A DNA stretch of 64,000 nucleotides from Streptomyces sp. TLI_146. Lineage in GTDB: Bacteria > Actinomycetota > Actinomycetes > Streptomycetales > Streptomycetaceae. Below, in pieces: positions 9,098-17,466 of the stretch. How positions within the stretch are numbered: the first letter of the stretch is position 1; the number at the start of each line of letters is the position of its first letter. The notes below the pieces were generated by a model. It was given only the letters and a program-made list of their open reading frames with translations. It did no database searches and was not told where the DNA came from. A program made the position numbers and the translations under genes. The DNA lies in NCBI RefSeq assembly GCF_002846415.1, contig NZ_PJMX01000001.1, forward strand, positions 248,001 through 312,000. Reading direction: 5' to 3'.

Positions 9098-10212
9098 CCT
9101 CGGACCTTCAGCCAGGGCAGCTCTTCGGCCGCGTAACGGTAGGCCCGGAAGACGGCGTTCGGCTCGGCGGGGAAGAGGCTGCGGACCTCGGACTCCGCGT
9201 AGCCGCCGAAGTGCGGAACGATGTACTCCCACACCAGCTCCCCCCCGGCCGTGACCTCGAACAGGCGCCCTGCCGGGGAGTCGGTCACCAGTGTGTTGCC
9301 GTTCGGCAGGCGCTGCGCCGCCCCCATGAACGCGGCGAAGAAGGACTCCTTGGCGGGGTCGTGGTACTCCCACACGACCTTCCCCGCACGGTCGATCTCG
9401 ATCACCCGCGAGTACGGCACGTCGTGCCCCGGGCGGAAGACGCCGTTGTCGAAGACGAGCAGGTTGCCGTTCTCCAGCTCGGTGGGGTGGTGCTGTTGGG
9501 AGACGGTGCCCGGCTCGGTGCGCCACAGGATCTCACCGGTTTCGCGGCTGATGACGACGACAGCCGAGACGCTGCGCAGGCTCGCCAGGATGTTCCCGTC
9601 CCGCAGCGGGGCGACGGAGTTGATCAGCGGCCAGTGTTCCCTCGCGTAGTCGGCATGCAGGGCGTACGACGCGCGGTCGAGGTGTTCGGACGCCCGCCAG
9701 GACCAGACCTCGTGCCCGTGGGCGTCGACCTGCTTGATCGTGTCCGCCCAGACGACCCCGTTCGCCTCGGAACCCGCCACACCTCCGAGGACGCCGTCCG
9801 CCGCCGCCCCGGTCAGGGGCTCAAGTGCGGTGTAGAGAATGCCCCCGTCGGCCAGGTGGTGCGCATCGTGGTGCTGGAGCGGGTCGCGGTGCTCGCGCAG
9901 CACCGTCCCGTCGGGCCCGTACACGCCGAGGACGCCGCCCCGGTACTTGTGCCACATCGGGAACAGTGCTTCCTGGCCTGGCAGCACCCCGTTGTAGGCG
10001 AGGTCTCCGCCGGGCAGGATCCGCGCGTGGCGGCCGGGGCGGTACGGGAGGTTCCAGGTGTGGACGTCCTCGCCGCGCAGGTTCACCAGGTGCACTGCCC
10101 CGCCGCCGGTGAGCGGGGCGTAGAGGGTGTAGCCCGCGAAGGCCGCTTCGGGGTCGAGGGCGATGAGACCGGTGCCGCGTCGGCGGCGCTGGTTCTGGTC
10201 GACAGTGGGCAC
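9094..10212 (-). CDS. arylsulfotransferase (ASST)-family beta-propeller protein
   Basis: This 372-residue protein has repeated blade-like segments (for example HARILPGGDLAYNG, HHPTELENGNLLVFDNG, AQRLPNGNTLVTDSP) typical of the ASST/arylsulfotransferase propeller family. HHDAHHLADGGIL supplies histidines in the region where family members carry the catalytic His, although the exact residue is not assigned. No signal peptide is visible, unlike periplasmic proteobacterial ASST, so it is probably cytoplasmic. The GTG start has GAGGAA seven bases upstream. It is first in a two-gene operon with the NCS2 permease and is transcribed divergently from the XRE-cupin regulator. A link between sulfate-ester chemistry and nucleobase uptake is not established. 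Confidence 0.75.
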   Translation of the reverse strand: MPTVDQNQRRRRGTGLIALDPEAAFAGYTLYAPLTGGGAVHLVNLRGEDVHTWNLPYRPGRHARILPGGDLAYNGVLPGQEALFPMWHKYRGGVLGVYGPDGTVLREHRDPLQHHDAHHLADGGILYTALEPLTGAAADGVLGGVAGSEANGVVWADTIKQVDAHGHEVWSWRASEHLDRASYALHADYAREHWPLINSVAPLRDGNILASLRSVSAVVVISRETGEILWRTEPGTVSQQHHPTELENGNLLVFDNGVFRPGHDVPYSRVIEIDRAGKVVWEYHDPAKESFFAAFMGAAQRLPNGNTLVTDSPAGRLFEVTAGGELVWEYIVPHFGGYAESEVRSLFPAEPNAVFRAYRYAAEELPWLKVRG

Positions 10213-10359
10213 AGCCGTTCCTCAAACTTTCTTTGATGCGATCGAATATGTTTGAAGGTAGAGAGGCTGTGTGTCAGCAATGTGACGGGCGTACGAAACA
10301 TCCGGGGCCCGTGCGTAAGGTGGCCCGAAGACGAACCGCGATCATGGGGGCACACAAGG
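10213..10359. promoter_or_regulatory. divergent promoter region with candidate operator half-sites
   Basis: The 147-bp gap between the ASST-like gene and the XRE-cupin gene contains TCAAA-N5-TTTGA at 10222-10236. A related imperfect inverted pair (TCGAA...TTTGAA) follows at 10242-10256. These AT-rich dyads are the best candidates for the binding site of the adjacent XRE regulator, which would then control both directions. Binding is inferred from position only. Confidence 0.45.
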
Positions 10360-10947
10360 GTGAAGGACACACGGGAGGGGTCGGGGACACCGAGGAAGCC
10401 CGACGGGCCGCATCCCGGGCTCGGCAATGCCGTACGCCGCCGACGCCGGGCGCTCGACCTGACCCTGGCTGCGGTCGCGGAACGCAGCGGCCTGTCGGTG
10501 CCGTTCCTCAGCCAGATCGAGAACGAACGCGCCCGGCCGAGCATGCGCTCCCTGCAACACATCGCGGACGGCCTGCGCACCACCGCTGTGGAACTCCTGG
10601 CCGCCGCCCGCACCGAGGAGCGCGCCGTCCATGTCGTACGGGCCAAGGACGACGCGGGGCTCGAAGGCGACGCCGGGGTTCGCCCTCTCGTGCGCGGCAG
10701 GCACCAGATGCACGCCCTCGAATTCACCGGGGCCCAGCGCGCGGACCGCGAATTCCTGCACCACAACGACGAGTTGATGTACGTCGCGGACGGCAGTGCC
10801 GAGGTCGAGGCCGAGGGCCGCACCTACCGGCTCGACCGCGGGGACACCCTCTACCTCACCGGCGGAGTGCGGCACCGCTGGCGCGCGACGAGCCCCGACA
10901 CCCGAGTCCTCCTGGTCTCCGTCTCGGACGACATCGCGGACCACTGA
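10360..10947 (+). CDS. XRE-family regulator with C-terminal cupin domain
   Basis: This 195-residue regulator has an N-terminal helix-turn-helix (LTLAAVAERSGLSVPFLSQIEN) at about residues 30-70 and a single-domain cupin (HHNDELMYVADGSAEVEAEG, LDRGDTLYLTGGVRHRW) in the C-terminal third. This is the HipB/PuuR-like architecture that senses a small ligand. The GTG start follows a G-rich ribosome binding site. Longer upstream readings cross the divergent promoter and are less likely. Divergence from the ASST/NCS2 operon suggests it controls that operon, possibly in response to the transported or modified compound. Confidence 0.85.
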   Translation: MKDTREGSGTPRKPDGPHPGLGNAVRRRRRALDLTLAAVAERSGLSVPFLSQIENERARPSMRSLQHIADGLRTTAVELLAAARTEERAVHVVRAKDDAGLEGDAGVRPLVRGRHQMHALEFTGAQRADREFLHHNDELMYVADGSAEVEAEGRTYRLDRGDTLYLTGGVRHRWRATSPDTRVLLVSVSDDIADH

Positions 10948-11073
10948 CCCCACCCGCCCCGGTCCGGGCCGCCGCCCTCTTGCGGGCACCATGCTGTGCG
11001 TGGAGCGGCCCGTACCAGGGGCGTGACCTCCACGAGGTCCCGGCCCTCGCCCCCGTCGAACGAGCCGGCATAC

Positions 11074-11403
11074 CCGGAAATCCTGATGGAGTCCCGCCCG
11101 GGGCCTCCATAGACGAGGTGGGAGACGTGCCCCGAAAGTCGCGGCCACATCATGAAGATCCGGGTGGACGACGAGTGGCAGCGCCAGGGCTACGGCACCC
11201 GCATGATGCTGCGCGCACTGCGCGGCTGTGAGTCGTACACCTGGACCACCACGCAGCAGTTCGAGGACGGGGAAGAGTTCTTCCCGGCGCTGGGCACAGC
11301 CCTGGGCACCGGCTTCCCGGCGGCCACGTCGTGTGGGCACAACACCACTGGCGGCGGGGGGTATGCCAAGCCACGGGTCGAAAAACGGCCCGCCGCTCCC
11401 TGA
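11074..11403 (+). pseudogene. possible GNAT acetyltransferase remnant
   Basis: A short stretch reads VDDEWQRQGYGTRMMLRAL, which resembles the acetyl-CoA loop Q/RxxGxG/A of GNAT enzymes. It continues with YTWTTTQQF and then degenerates. The frame upstream contains a stop at 11108, so the N-terminal half is missing or broken. Family assignment rests on one motif and is weak. Confidence 0.3.
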
Positions 11404-11427
11404 CCACCGGTGAGCTGAGCGGCGCAG

Positions 11428-11466
11428 ACGAAGAGGCCCATCCCAGGTGGGAATGGGCCTCTTCGT
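11428..11466. terminator. strong bidirectional-type hairpin
   Basis: A 14-bp perfect stem (ACGAAGAGGCCCAT at 11428-11441 pairing with 11453-11466) encloses an 11-base loop. It lies downstream of the acetyltransferase remnant and is well placed to end transcription between the regulator side and the LuxR gene on the opposite strand. Confidence 0.75.
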
Positions 11467-11778
11467 GCAGGTTCACGCGCCAACGTGGCCTGCGAAATCC
11501 GCGCACAGCCGTTGACGGCGACACAGACCTTGGCCCGGCGTGAGGCGCTGGCTCGCCCCTGCGATCCACTGACGTCCCTACCCCCACATATCCGAGGCGC
11601 CAACCGTGCGGCAGGTCGTCGCTTGGCTCGCCCGCACGGCCGCACCGGACAGCGCCGCGCCTCGGGGTCCCGGGTTCCCACACCCGGATCACCGACCTGC
11701 CACCCGGCCAGTGCATGCCGGCCCGGCGCAACCGAGCGACGAGGACCACGAAGGCGAACGTACGGCGCGCTGTCCGGC
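11467..11778. other. gap with no supported gene
   Basis: About 310 bp lie between the hairpin and the 3' end of the LuxR regulator. Several long open frames occur on both strands, as expected at this GC content, but none has a ribosome binding site or a recognisable domain. Confidence 0.4.
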
Positions 11779-12834
11779 TCAGGATCCCAGCGCGGCGAGC
11801 AACTCGTCGCGGCCGCTCACTCCGGCCTTGCGGAAGACCGCCCGCACATGCGAGTTGACGGTGTGCACCGAGACATCCAGGGCACGAGCGATCCGCTTGG
11901 GCGGTTCGCCACGGTGCAGGTGTTGGACGATCTGCCGCTCGCGGGCAGTAAGGCCGTGCCATGCCGCGAACGTCCCCAGTACGAGCTCACCGGTCGCCTC
12001 TTGGAAGACCAGGGCCACATCCCCGATGCCGTCCGCGTCGAGGGGCTGGGCGTGCACGGCGATCCGTCTGCCGAGGAAGGTGGTCGGGCTGCATGCCAGT
12101 GGACTCGGGGCGGCGGGATCGATCCGATGCCGCCGCGCCGCGTACACGATTTCCCGCATCGACACCGCGGGCATCCACGACGGCGCCAGCCCGCGCGCGG
12201 GGTCGATCTCCTCCAGCCACGCCCGCCCTTCCGCGGTGATGGACCGTACGTCGCCGTCCGGGCCGACGATGACCACTCCGGGCGGCAGATACGGCCGCGT
12301 GGGGTGCGGCTCCCCTTCGGTGGCGTACGTGCGCAAGAGGCTGATCAGCGATGGCGAGAGCCGTGCGAGACGCTCGGCGTCCTGCCTGTCGAACGGTCTG
12401 CCGCCCTCGTCGCGCAGCAGGGCAAGCAGGCCCCACGGCCCGCGCGCGTCCCGCAGCAGCAACCGCAGCTCCGAGCCCGCGCCATGAGCGGCCAGTGTTC
12501 CGCGGGCACGCCGGTGGCCGGCTGTGTCCCGGCCCGACGCCAGCCGCCCGGTACCGCCGAGCAGCCCCACCGGGGAGGCCAGCCGGGTGACATCGACGGG
12601 GCTGAAAGGGTCGGCCCCCAGATAGGACTCGTACAGTTGCGCCTTGACGAGCTCGGGGCTGAAGCCGTGCAGGAATCCGAAAGAGACCGCACCCGTCGCC
12701 GGATTCATACCGGACAACCGCAGTCCGTCATGCGCCACGCAGGGATACAGAGCATGCGACACGTACTCTGCCAACTCGTCTTGGACGAAGGGCCCTTGCC
12801 CCGACGCCTCCAAGGTGCGCGCAGCCTGGTCCAT
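11779..12834 (-). CDS. LuxR-family transcriptional regulator
   Basis: This 351-residue regulator ends in a canonical LuxR/GerE helix-turn-helix: LTARERQIVQHLHRGEPPKR, then ALDVSVHTVNSHVRAVFRKAGV. The body (residues about 1-270) lacks a receiver aspartate. It has GAF/PAS-like features (LRLLLRDARGPWGLLALLRD and VVIVGPDGDVRSITAEGRAW), so it is probably a one-component sensor and not the partner of a histidine kinase. The ATG beginning MDQAARTLEASG follows a run of G residues. An upstream open extension lacks a ribosome binding site. Its targets are unknown; nearby genes are a small exported protein and a membrane protein. Confidence 0.85.
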   Translation of the reverse strand: MDQAARTLEASGQGPFVQDELAEYVSHALYPCVAHDGLRLSGMNPATGAVSFGFLHGFSPELVKAQLYESYLGADPFSPVDVTRLASPVGLLGGTGRLASGRDTAGHRRARGTLAAHGAGSELRLLLRDARGPWGLLALLRDEGGRPFDRQDAERLARLSPSLISLLRTYATEGEPHPTRPYLPPGVVIVGPDGDVRSITAEGRAWLEEIDPARGLAPSWMPAVSMREIVYAARRHRIDPAAPSPLACSPTTFLGRRIAVHAQPLDADGIGDVALVFQEATGELVLGTFAAWHGLTARERQIVQHLHRGEPPKRIARALDVSVHTVNSHVRAVFRKAGVSGRDELLAALGS

Positions 12835-12996
12835 ACCCCCCCACCCGCTCTTCGCACCGCGTCGGACGCCGCTCGGCAGATGCCGCAGCCCACACCCGCT
12901 GGCGCGGATGCCGTCTCCGGGCACGGGGCGTGGCCCTCAAAGCCTCGGCTCACGCCCTGGCCCCTTGCGCGGAACGGCACGGGACGCGGACTGGGG

Positions 12997-13263
12997 TCAG
13001 CTTCCCGACACCGCCGCGAAAGGCGGCCACGGGCTGGGGCCGTCGAGGCTCTGCGGAACGGACAGCGGGAGCGGGCCAGGAACGTCGTGAGCCGTCGCCG
13101 GGACGAAGGGCGGTATCGGGCCCGGACCATCAAGGGTCCACGTCGCAGACAAGGGCGGAATCGGGCCGGGACTGACGGCATGTGCCGGCGTCGCACCCAG
13201 GACGATTCCACTCAAGATCACCGCTGCCGCCACCGCCTGCACCGGCCTGAGTGCACGCACCAT
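12997..13263 (-). CDS. small exported proline/glycine-rich protein
   Basis: This 88-residue protein has an N-terminal signal peptide (basic VRALRP, hydrophobic AVAAAVILSGIVLGA, cleavage after THAHA-like TPAHA at about residue 29). The mature peptide of about 59 residues carries three to four imperfect repeats of the type LDGPGPIPPFVP, with no cysteines. It is rich in Pro, Gly and hydrophobics. I do not recognise the family. It may be a cell-surface or cell-wall-associated peptide. It is encoded upstream of, and in the same direction as, the LuxR gene. Confidence 0.6.
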   Translation of the reverse strand: MVRALRPVQAVAAAVILSGIVLGATPAHAVSPGPIPPLSATWTLDGPGPIPPFVPATAHDVPGPLPLSVPQSLDGPSPWPPFAAVSGS

Positions 13264-13526
13264 TGGGGGTCCTCCTCACCGGAAAGCGGGCCCGAGCATG
13301 TGGGTCGGGCCCCCTCGCGCGTTGTGCTGCCCCGACGCTAGACCAGGACGGAGATGTTCCGCCGCCCCCGCTCCCGGTATGGCGCGCAACATGCGGTAGG
13401 TGACCGGGACTGCGCGGCGTCCCTTGGGGAGGGTGGTGTCACCTGGTGTCGGCGGTCGGTCGATACCGCTGTCCTCACCCAGCCGGACGAGCGCCAGGCA
13501 ACGCGGACGGGAAGGTGAAGTGACGG

Positions 13527-14303
13527 CTATCCAGAGCCCCGCGCGGCAAGGGCCTCCATGCGATGCATGGCGAGTTCGAAGGCGGTGGGCTGGATCTTCA
13601 GTTCGCCGTCGAAGGGGTGGTTGAACTGATAGACGATCAACAGCATGACACCGACGGTGAGGGCCAGCGCGCAGACCGCGCCGGCGTGGATACGGAGGCT
13701 GCCGACCTCGAAGAGGTAGACGAACCCCACCGTCATCACCGCTCCCACCAGCAGCGCGGCCCACAGCAGGGCCGGGACCCCGGCCGTGGCGGCCTCGTTC
13801 ACGCGCTCGCGCCGCGCGTCCCCGAGCTGGCCGACGGCGTCCAGGGCGGACTGGTAGCGGGTCTGGTCGGCGCCCGTCTCCGGCTGACGGACGTTGATGA
13901 AGTCACGCAGATCCGTGAAGAGCGCCCATGCGGTGGCACTGTCCTTGCCCTGGCCGAGCAGGGGCCATTCCTGATGGATGACGGTGGAGGTGTAGGACTC
14001 GGTGAGATGGACCAGCGTGGTGCGATCGGGCTGCGGCAGGGACCGGGCGTACCAGGAGATCTGCAGAAGGGCGTTGGTTTCGGTGTAGGTATTGGCGTGC
14101 TCGCGCGAGTGCGTTTCCCAGACGCCCACGACGACCATGGCTAGCACGACGGCGTAGATGACGCCGATCTCGGCGTACACGAATCCCAGGACGTCGTTGT
14201 GCCGTCTACGGGAGTCGGCAGGGATTATCCGGGTCACCACGAAGACCGCTGCGGTCGCTGCCGCAGCAGCACCGACCAGCAGCGCGAACCCGAGCACAGG
14301 CAT
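13527..14303 (-). CDS. DUF4239-like integral membrane protein
   Basis: This 258-residue protein has two transmembrane segments near the N-terminus (LGFALLVGAAAAATAAVFVV and YAEIGVIYAVVLAMVVVGV) and two near the C-terminus (LLWAALLVGAVMTVGFVYLF and GAVCALALTVGVMLLIVYQF). They are separated by a soluble helical domain of about 110 residues. This matches the bestrophin-like DUF4239 family. The HPFDGELKIQPTAFELAL-like end (QPTAFELAMHRME) is typical of that family. The ATG beginning MPVLGFALL follows GGGAG. Function is unknown. Confidence 0.75.
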   Translation of the reverse strand: MPVLGFALLVGAAAAATAAVFVVTRIIPADSRRRHNDVLGFVYAEIGVIYAVVLAMVVVGVWETHSREHANTYTETNALLQISWYARSLPQPDRTTLVHLTESYTSTVIHQEWPLLGQGKDSATAWALFTDLRDFINVRQPETGADQTRYQSALDAVGQLGDARRERVNEAATAGVPALLWAALLVGAVMTVGFVYLFEVGSLRIHAGAVCALALTVGVMLLIVYQFNHPFDGELKIQPTAFELAMHRMEALAARGSG

Positions 14304-14617
14304 GGCAACTCCCCTTCTCCGCCAGCCTGGTAGCGACCGGCCCCACCCATCTGAGGAAACGATCCCCCCTGCCACGGACGCGAGCGGGACGGCGCCCGGC
14401 GGACCGGAGCGTTCCGACGGCGCGGGGGAGCAGACAGCTCACTGCCTCGTGGCGGATCTTTACGGGTACGTGGGAGACCGCCGACCGCACGGACGCTGGA
14501 CGGGCCGCCGCCGGACATGGCCGCCCTCGCCCAATTCGTGTCGCCGGATGATGCCGCGGTTCGGAGAGGTCATGCGCGAGTTCGGTGCGGGCCGGCAGGA
14601 ACCGGATCCCGCCGCGG
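14304..14617. other. gap with no supported gene
   Basis: About 310 bp separate the DUF4239-like gene from the 3' end of the quinone-reductase-like gene. Both strands have open frames without ribosome binding sites or recognisable motifs. I see no clear hairpin. Confidence 0.4.
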
Positions 14618-15493
14618 TCAGCTGGGCTGTCGCGCGGACGCCGGCTGTTCGCGTGGTACGTACGCCATCCAGTCCACGATCTGCACCGCCGCGCCGGCGG
14701 CCTCCGCGCCGCGGCAGTGAGCGTGGTGCCTGCGGGCGATGCCGTCCAGGTCGAGGTGCGAACCGAAGGCGGGGTGCGCCGCCAGCCGCCGGGCGTACGC
14801 CCACACGCGGGGGTGCTCCGTAATGCGGTGCACCGCCGCCGCGTCCAAGTGGTGGCGGTGCACGGTGTCCAGCTGCACCAGTGTCACCCACACCTTCACG
14901 TCCGCCAGGGTGGGTTCACCGCCCAGCACATGCTCCCGCGAGGCGAGCCGCCGCTCCAGCGCGTCCAGCGCACGCAGCAGGGCGGCCAGCCCGGTGGCGC
15001 GTGCCGCCGGGTCGCCGTCGAACTGCCCGGCGCTCTGAGCGGACGCGGCAATGCCCTGCTCGCAGAGTCGGCCGACGCTGTCGATGGCCTTCTCGGCACC
15101 GCGGGGGTGGAGATCGGGGCCGTGTCCTCCGAACCGCCAGGTCAGGTCCCGCAGGATGTCGGGCGTATGGGTACTGACGATCGTTCCGGTCCAGTTGTCG
15201 CTCAGGACCGGCGCCGCCGCCAGTCCCGGGTACAGGTGTGAACTGGCTTCGTACAGCGGACGCAGCGCCAGGTAGCCGCCGTCCGGGGCGTCCGGCAGGG
15301 AAGGCAGCAGCGTCACCGGGAGGGTGCCGTCGAGGCCGAGCAGGGTGTGCGTAACGGCGATCTCCAGGCAGGACGGACAGGACAGCGAGAGGTGGAGCCG
15401 GAAGCGCTGCGGCGCGGCGTAGTAGCCGCTGCGCGCGTCGCGGCCGATCCTGCTCCGGAAGGACGGCACGGCGGTCGGGGATATGGCGGACAT
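14618..15493 (-). CDS. glutathionyl-hydroquinone-reductase-like (Xi-class GST fold) protein
   Basis: This 291-residue protein has a thioredoxin-like N-terminal half with the active-site CPSCLEIAVT (residues about 39-48) in the place of the Xi-class CPWA/C motif. The C-terminal half is helical with LGGEPTLADVKVWVTLVQLD and a conserved downstream HPRVWAYARRL. Xi-class enzymes reduce S-conjugated quinones. In a mycothiol-using actinomycete the thiol partner may differ. The ATG is preceded by a GGGAG. Upstream on the same strand is a cysteine-type leader ORF and a motif shared with the other sulfur genes, so it is likely expressed under sulfur limitation. Confidence 0.75.
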   Translation of the reverse strand: MSAISPTAVPSFRSRIGRDARSGYYAAPQRFRLHLSLSCPSCLEIAVTHTLLGLDGTLPVTLLPSLPDAPDGGYLALRPLYEASSHLYPGLAAAPVLSDNWTGTIVSTHTPDILRDLTWRFGGHGPDLHPRGAEKAIDSVGRLCEQGIAASAQSAGQFDGDPAARATGLAALLRALDALERRLASREHVLGGEPTLADVKVWVTLVQLDTVHRHHLDAAAVHRITEHPRVWAYARRLAAHPAFGSHLDLDGIARRHHAHCRGAEAAGAAVQIVDWMAYVPREQPASARQPS

Positions 15494-15583
15494 GCTTCTC
15501 CCTGGGGTGCTCGGTCACAGGCATACGGGGATGACCGCTCGCGGCGGCTTCGGCACGGCCGAGAGGCGGTACGGGCGTGAGGG

Positions 15584-15739
15584 TCAGGCGCGGACGGGCG
15601 TGGAGCCGTCACCGAGCGAGGAACTCGCCGCGCTGCACACGCGCAGAAGGTCGATGTGGCGGCGGGACGTCAGCGGGGGCAGCGGCCGGACGGCGGGGCG
15701 GACAGCTCGGCGGCCGAGGTCCAGCACAGAGCAGTCCAT
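15584..15739 (-). CDS. cysteine-type regulatory leader peptide upstream of the GST-fold gene
   Basis: A 51-codon ORF with ATG behind AGGGAAAG contains LTSRRHIDLLRVCSA. This is the hallmark of actinobacterial leader peptides found before sulfate, sulfonate and cysteine genes, in which ribosome progress over Cys codons tunes downstream expression. Two Cys codons are present, at positions 3 and 35. It stops about 90 bp before the GST-fold gene. A shorter form beginning nearer the LTSRRH motif is possible, but has no ATG or GTG start. Family resemblance is strong; the mechanism here is inferred. Confidence 0.65.
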   Translation of the reverse strand: MDCSVLDLGRRAVRPAVRPLPPLTSRRHIDLLRVCSAASSSLGDGSTPVRA

Positions 15740-15756
15740 CTTTCCCTACCACTTCA

Positions 15757-15773
15757 CTAGGTTTTCCCGTATC
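15757..15773 (-). promoter_or_regulatory. shared sulfur-regulon motif, copy A
   Basis: Read on the minus strand this is GATACGGGAAAACCTAG, a variant of the motif found before the sulfonate-binding lipoprotein and the SfnB-like gene. It lies just upstream of the leader ORF. Candidate ligand: the nearby Rrf2 regulator. Confidence 0.45.
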
Positions 15774-16033
15774 GGAGTGTCCGGCCATAGGCGGGCCCCG
15801 TCAAGGCTGCACCCCCTGGCACCAGAACGTCTCACCACTTGAGAATGCCGCCGGGCATGCCCGTCGGGTCAGGCCGCGCAGGGCGGACGTGTGGGCCTGG
15901 GGTCGGCGTGAGCGATTCCAATCTCCTGGCAAATGACGGACAGAAAGGAGCAATTCACCCTCTATATCAAATTATGAGATGCCTATATCCAACATACGGA
16001 CACCCTCTTGGGGTGCGTGCCGCCTTCTGCCAC

Positions 16034-16068
16034 GATCCCTAGCGCCCAGATAGGAAAACTAGGGATCA
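16034..16068 (+). promoter_or_regulatory. shared sulfur-regulon motif, copy B, within an inverted repeat
   Basis: GATAGGAAAACTAGGGAT at 16049-16066 is identical over 18 bases to copy C at 19391. In addition, GATCCCTAG at 16034-16042 pairs with CTAGGGATC at 16060-16068, giving a 9-bp dyad with a 17-base spacer. It precedes the leader ORF and lipoprotein gene, and is a good operator candidate. Confidence 0.55.
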
Positions 16069-16114
16069 GAGGGTGGCTGTGGGAGCGATCAGCTGCGCAG
16101 AGCGGGTTCTGCCC

Positions 16115-16180
16115 GTGCTGACTTCGCGTCGTCATATCGACTTCGGACGTTCGTCCAGCTCCATCTGTCGACCGGTCTGA
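16115..16180 (+). CDS. cysteine-type regulatory leader peptide upstream of the sulfonate-binding lipoprotein
   Basis: A 21-codon ORF starting with GTG encodes TSRRHIDFGRSSSSICR plus a few flanking residues and stops 60 bp before the binding-protein gene. The TSRRHIDxxR...C pattern is the recognised signature of actinobacterial sulfur-gene leader peptides. A single Cys codon sits close to the stop, where stalling on scarce Cys-tRNA could affect the downstream mRNA fold. Similarity to the leader at 15584-15739 on the opposite strand strengthens both calls. Confidence 0.75.
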   Translation: MLTSRRHIDFGRSSSSICRPV

Positions 16181-16240
16181 GACCACAGCCTCGGTTCCCC
16201 ACCTTCTTGATCGCCCCTTTTCCCTGGAGAGGACACCTCC

Positions 16241-17359
16241 GTGTCTGCCGCAAGACCACGCACCACCCTGCGCACTTTCGCCGCCGCCGCGACCCTCCCC
16301 CTGCTCGTCGGCGCCCTCGCCGCGTGCAGCTACGGCTCCGAGAAGAAGTCCGACGACAGCCAGAACGCCGGGGCCGCCTCCGACGCCAAGAAGCTGTCGG
16401 CGGACACCGTGAAGATCGGCTACTTCCCGAACCTCACCCACGCCACCGCGCTGGTCGGCGTCCAGGAGGGCCTGTTCCAGAAGGAACTGGGCGGCACCCA
16501 GGTGAAGACCTCCACCTTCAACGCGGGCCCCTCGGAGATCGAGGCGCTGAACGCCGGATCGATCGACATCGGCTGGATCGGCCCGTCCCCGTCGATCAAC
16601 GGCTACACCAAGTCCAAGGGCCAGAACCTGCGCATCATCGGCGGCTCCGCCTCGGGCGGCGTGAAGCTGGTGGTCAACCCGGACAAGATCAAGTCCCTGG
16701 ACGAGGTCAAGGGCAAGAAGATCGCCACCCCGCAGCTCGGCAACACCCAGGACGTGGCCTTCCTCAACTGGATCGCGGAGAAGGGCTGGAAGACCGACGC
16801 CCAGAGCGGCAAGGGCGACGTCTCCGTGGTCCGCACGGACAACAAGATCACCCCGGACGCCTACAAGTCCGGCTCCGTCGACGGCGCCTGGGTGCCGGAG
16901 CCGACCGCGTCCAAGCTGGTCGCGCAGGGCGCGAAGGTGCTCCTGGACGAGGCCGACCTGTGGGCCGACAAGGAGTTCGTGATCACGAACATCATCGTGT
17001 CGCAGAAGTTCCTCAAGGCGCACCCCGACGTCGTCGAGGCGGTGCTGCGCGGCTCGGTGAAGACCAACGACTGGATCAAGGCCAACCCGGACAAGGCCAA
17101 GGCCTCCGCTAACACCGCGCTGAAGACGCTCAGCGGCAAGGCGCTGCCCGCCAACGTCCTGGACCCGGCCTGGCAGTCGATCAAGACCACCGACGACCCG
17201 CTGGCCGCCACCCTCGGCATCGAGGCCGACCACGCCGTCAAGGCCGGTCTGCTGAAGAAGCCCGACCTGGACGGCATCTACGACCTGGCCCCGCTCAACA
17301 AGGTCCTCAAGGCCCTGGGCAAGCCCTCGGTCGCCGACGCCGGCTTCGGCGTCAAGTAA
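16241..17359 (+). CDS. aliphatic-sulfonate-type ABC transporter substrate-binding lipoprotein
   Basis: This 372-residue exported lipoprotein has a basic N-terminus, a hydrophobic stretch and a lipobox LAAC at about residue 28. It is followed by the periplasmic-binding fold of the SsuA/TauA/NrtA family (VKIGYFPNLTHATALVGVQEGLF, NAGSIDIGWIGPSPSINGY, DGAWVPEPTASKL). It would capture sulfonates or related sulfur compounds at the cell surface. The GTG start follows GGAGAGGA. The expected ATP-binding and permease genes are missing: only the ribosome binding site and first ~23 codons of the next gene remain. It is preceded by a leader peptide and a shared motif. On its own it would need transporter subunits encoded elsewhere. 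Confidence 0.9.
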   Translation: MSAARPRTTLRTFAAAATLPLLVGALAACSYGSEKKSDDSQNAGAASDAKKLSADTVKIGYFPNLTHATALVGVQEGLFQKELGGTQVKTSTFNAGPSEIEALNAGSIDIGWIGPSPSINGYTKSKGQNLRIIGGSASGGVKLVVNPDKIKSLDEVKGKKIATPQLGNTQDVAFLNWIAEKGWKTDAQSGKGDVSVVRTDNKITPDAYKSGSVDGAWVPEPTASKLVAQGAKVLLDEADLWADKEFVITNIIVSQKFLKAHPDVVEAVLRGSVKTNDWIKANPDKAKASANTALKTLSGKALPANVLDPAWQSIKTTDDPLAATLGIEADHAVKAGLLKKPDLDGIYDLAPLNKVLKALGKPSVADAGFGVK

Positions 17360-17395
17360 CCCCGAATCCGCACCAGTTCCCAGGAGGTGACGACC

Positions 17396-17466
17396 ATGGC
17401 TGCCACGCACGCCGAGGCAGCCATGGCGGCACGTTCGCGGGCGGCCCCGCAACCACCGCAGGTCGC
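17396..17466 (+). pseudogene. truncated start of the next transporter gene
   Basis: AGGAGGTGA at 17382-17390 is an excellent ribosome binding site for an ATG at 17396. The reading MAATHAEAAMAARSRAA runs about 23 codons and then abuts the end of the Rrf2 gene on the other strand. Position and start resemble the ATP-binding subunit that normally follows an SsuA gene. I infer a deletion that removed the rest of the transporter operon. Confidence 0.5.

Noticed and set aside
11485..13341. 618-codon plus-strand ORF opposite the LuxR regulator
   Set aside because: The minus strand encodes a clear LuxR helix-turn-helix; the plus ORF has no ribosome binding site or domain.
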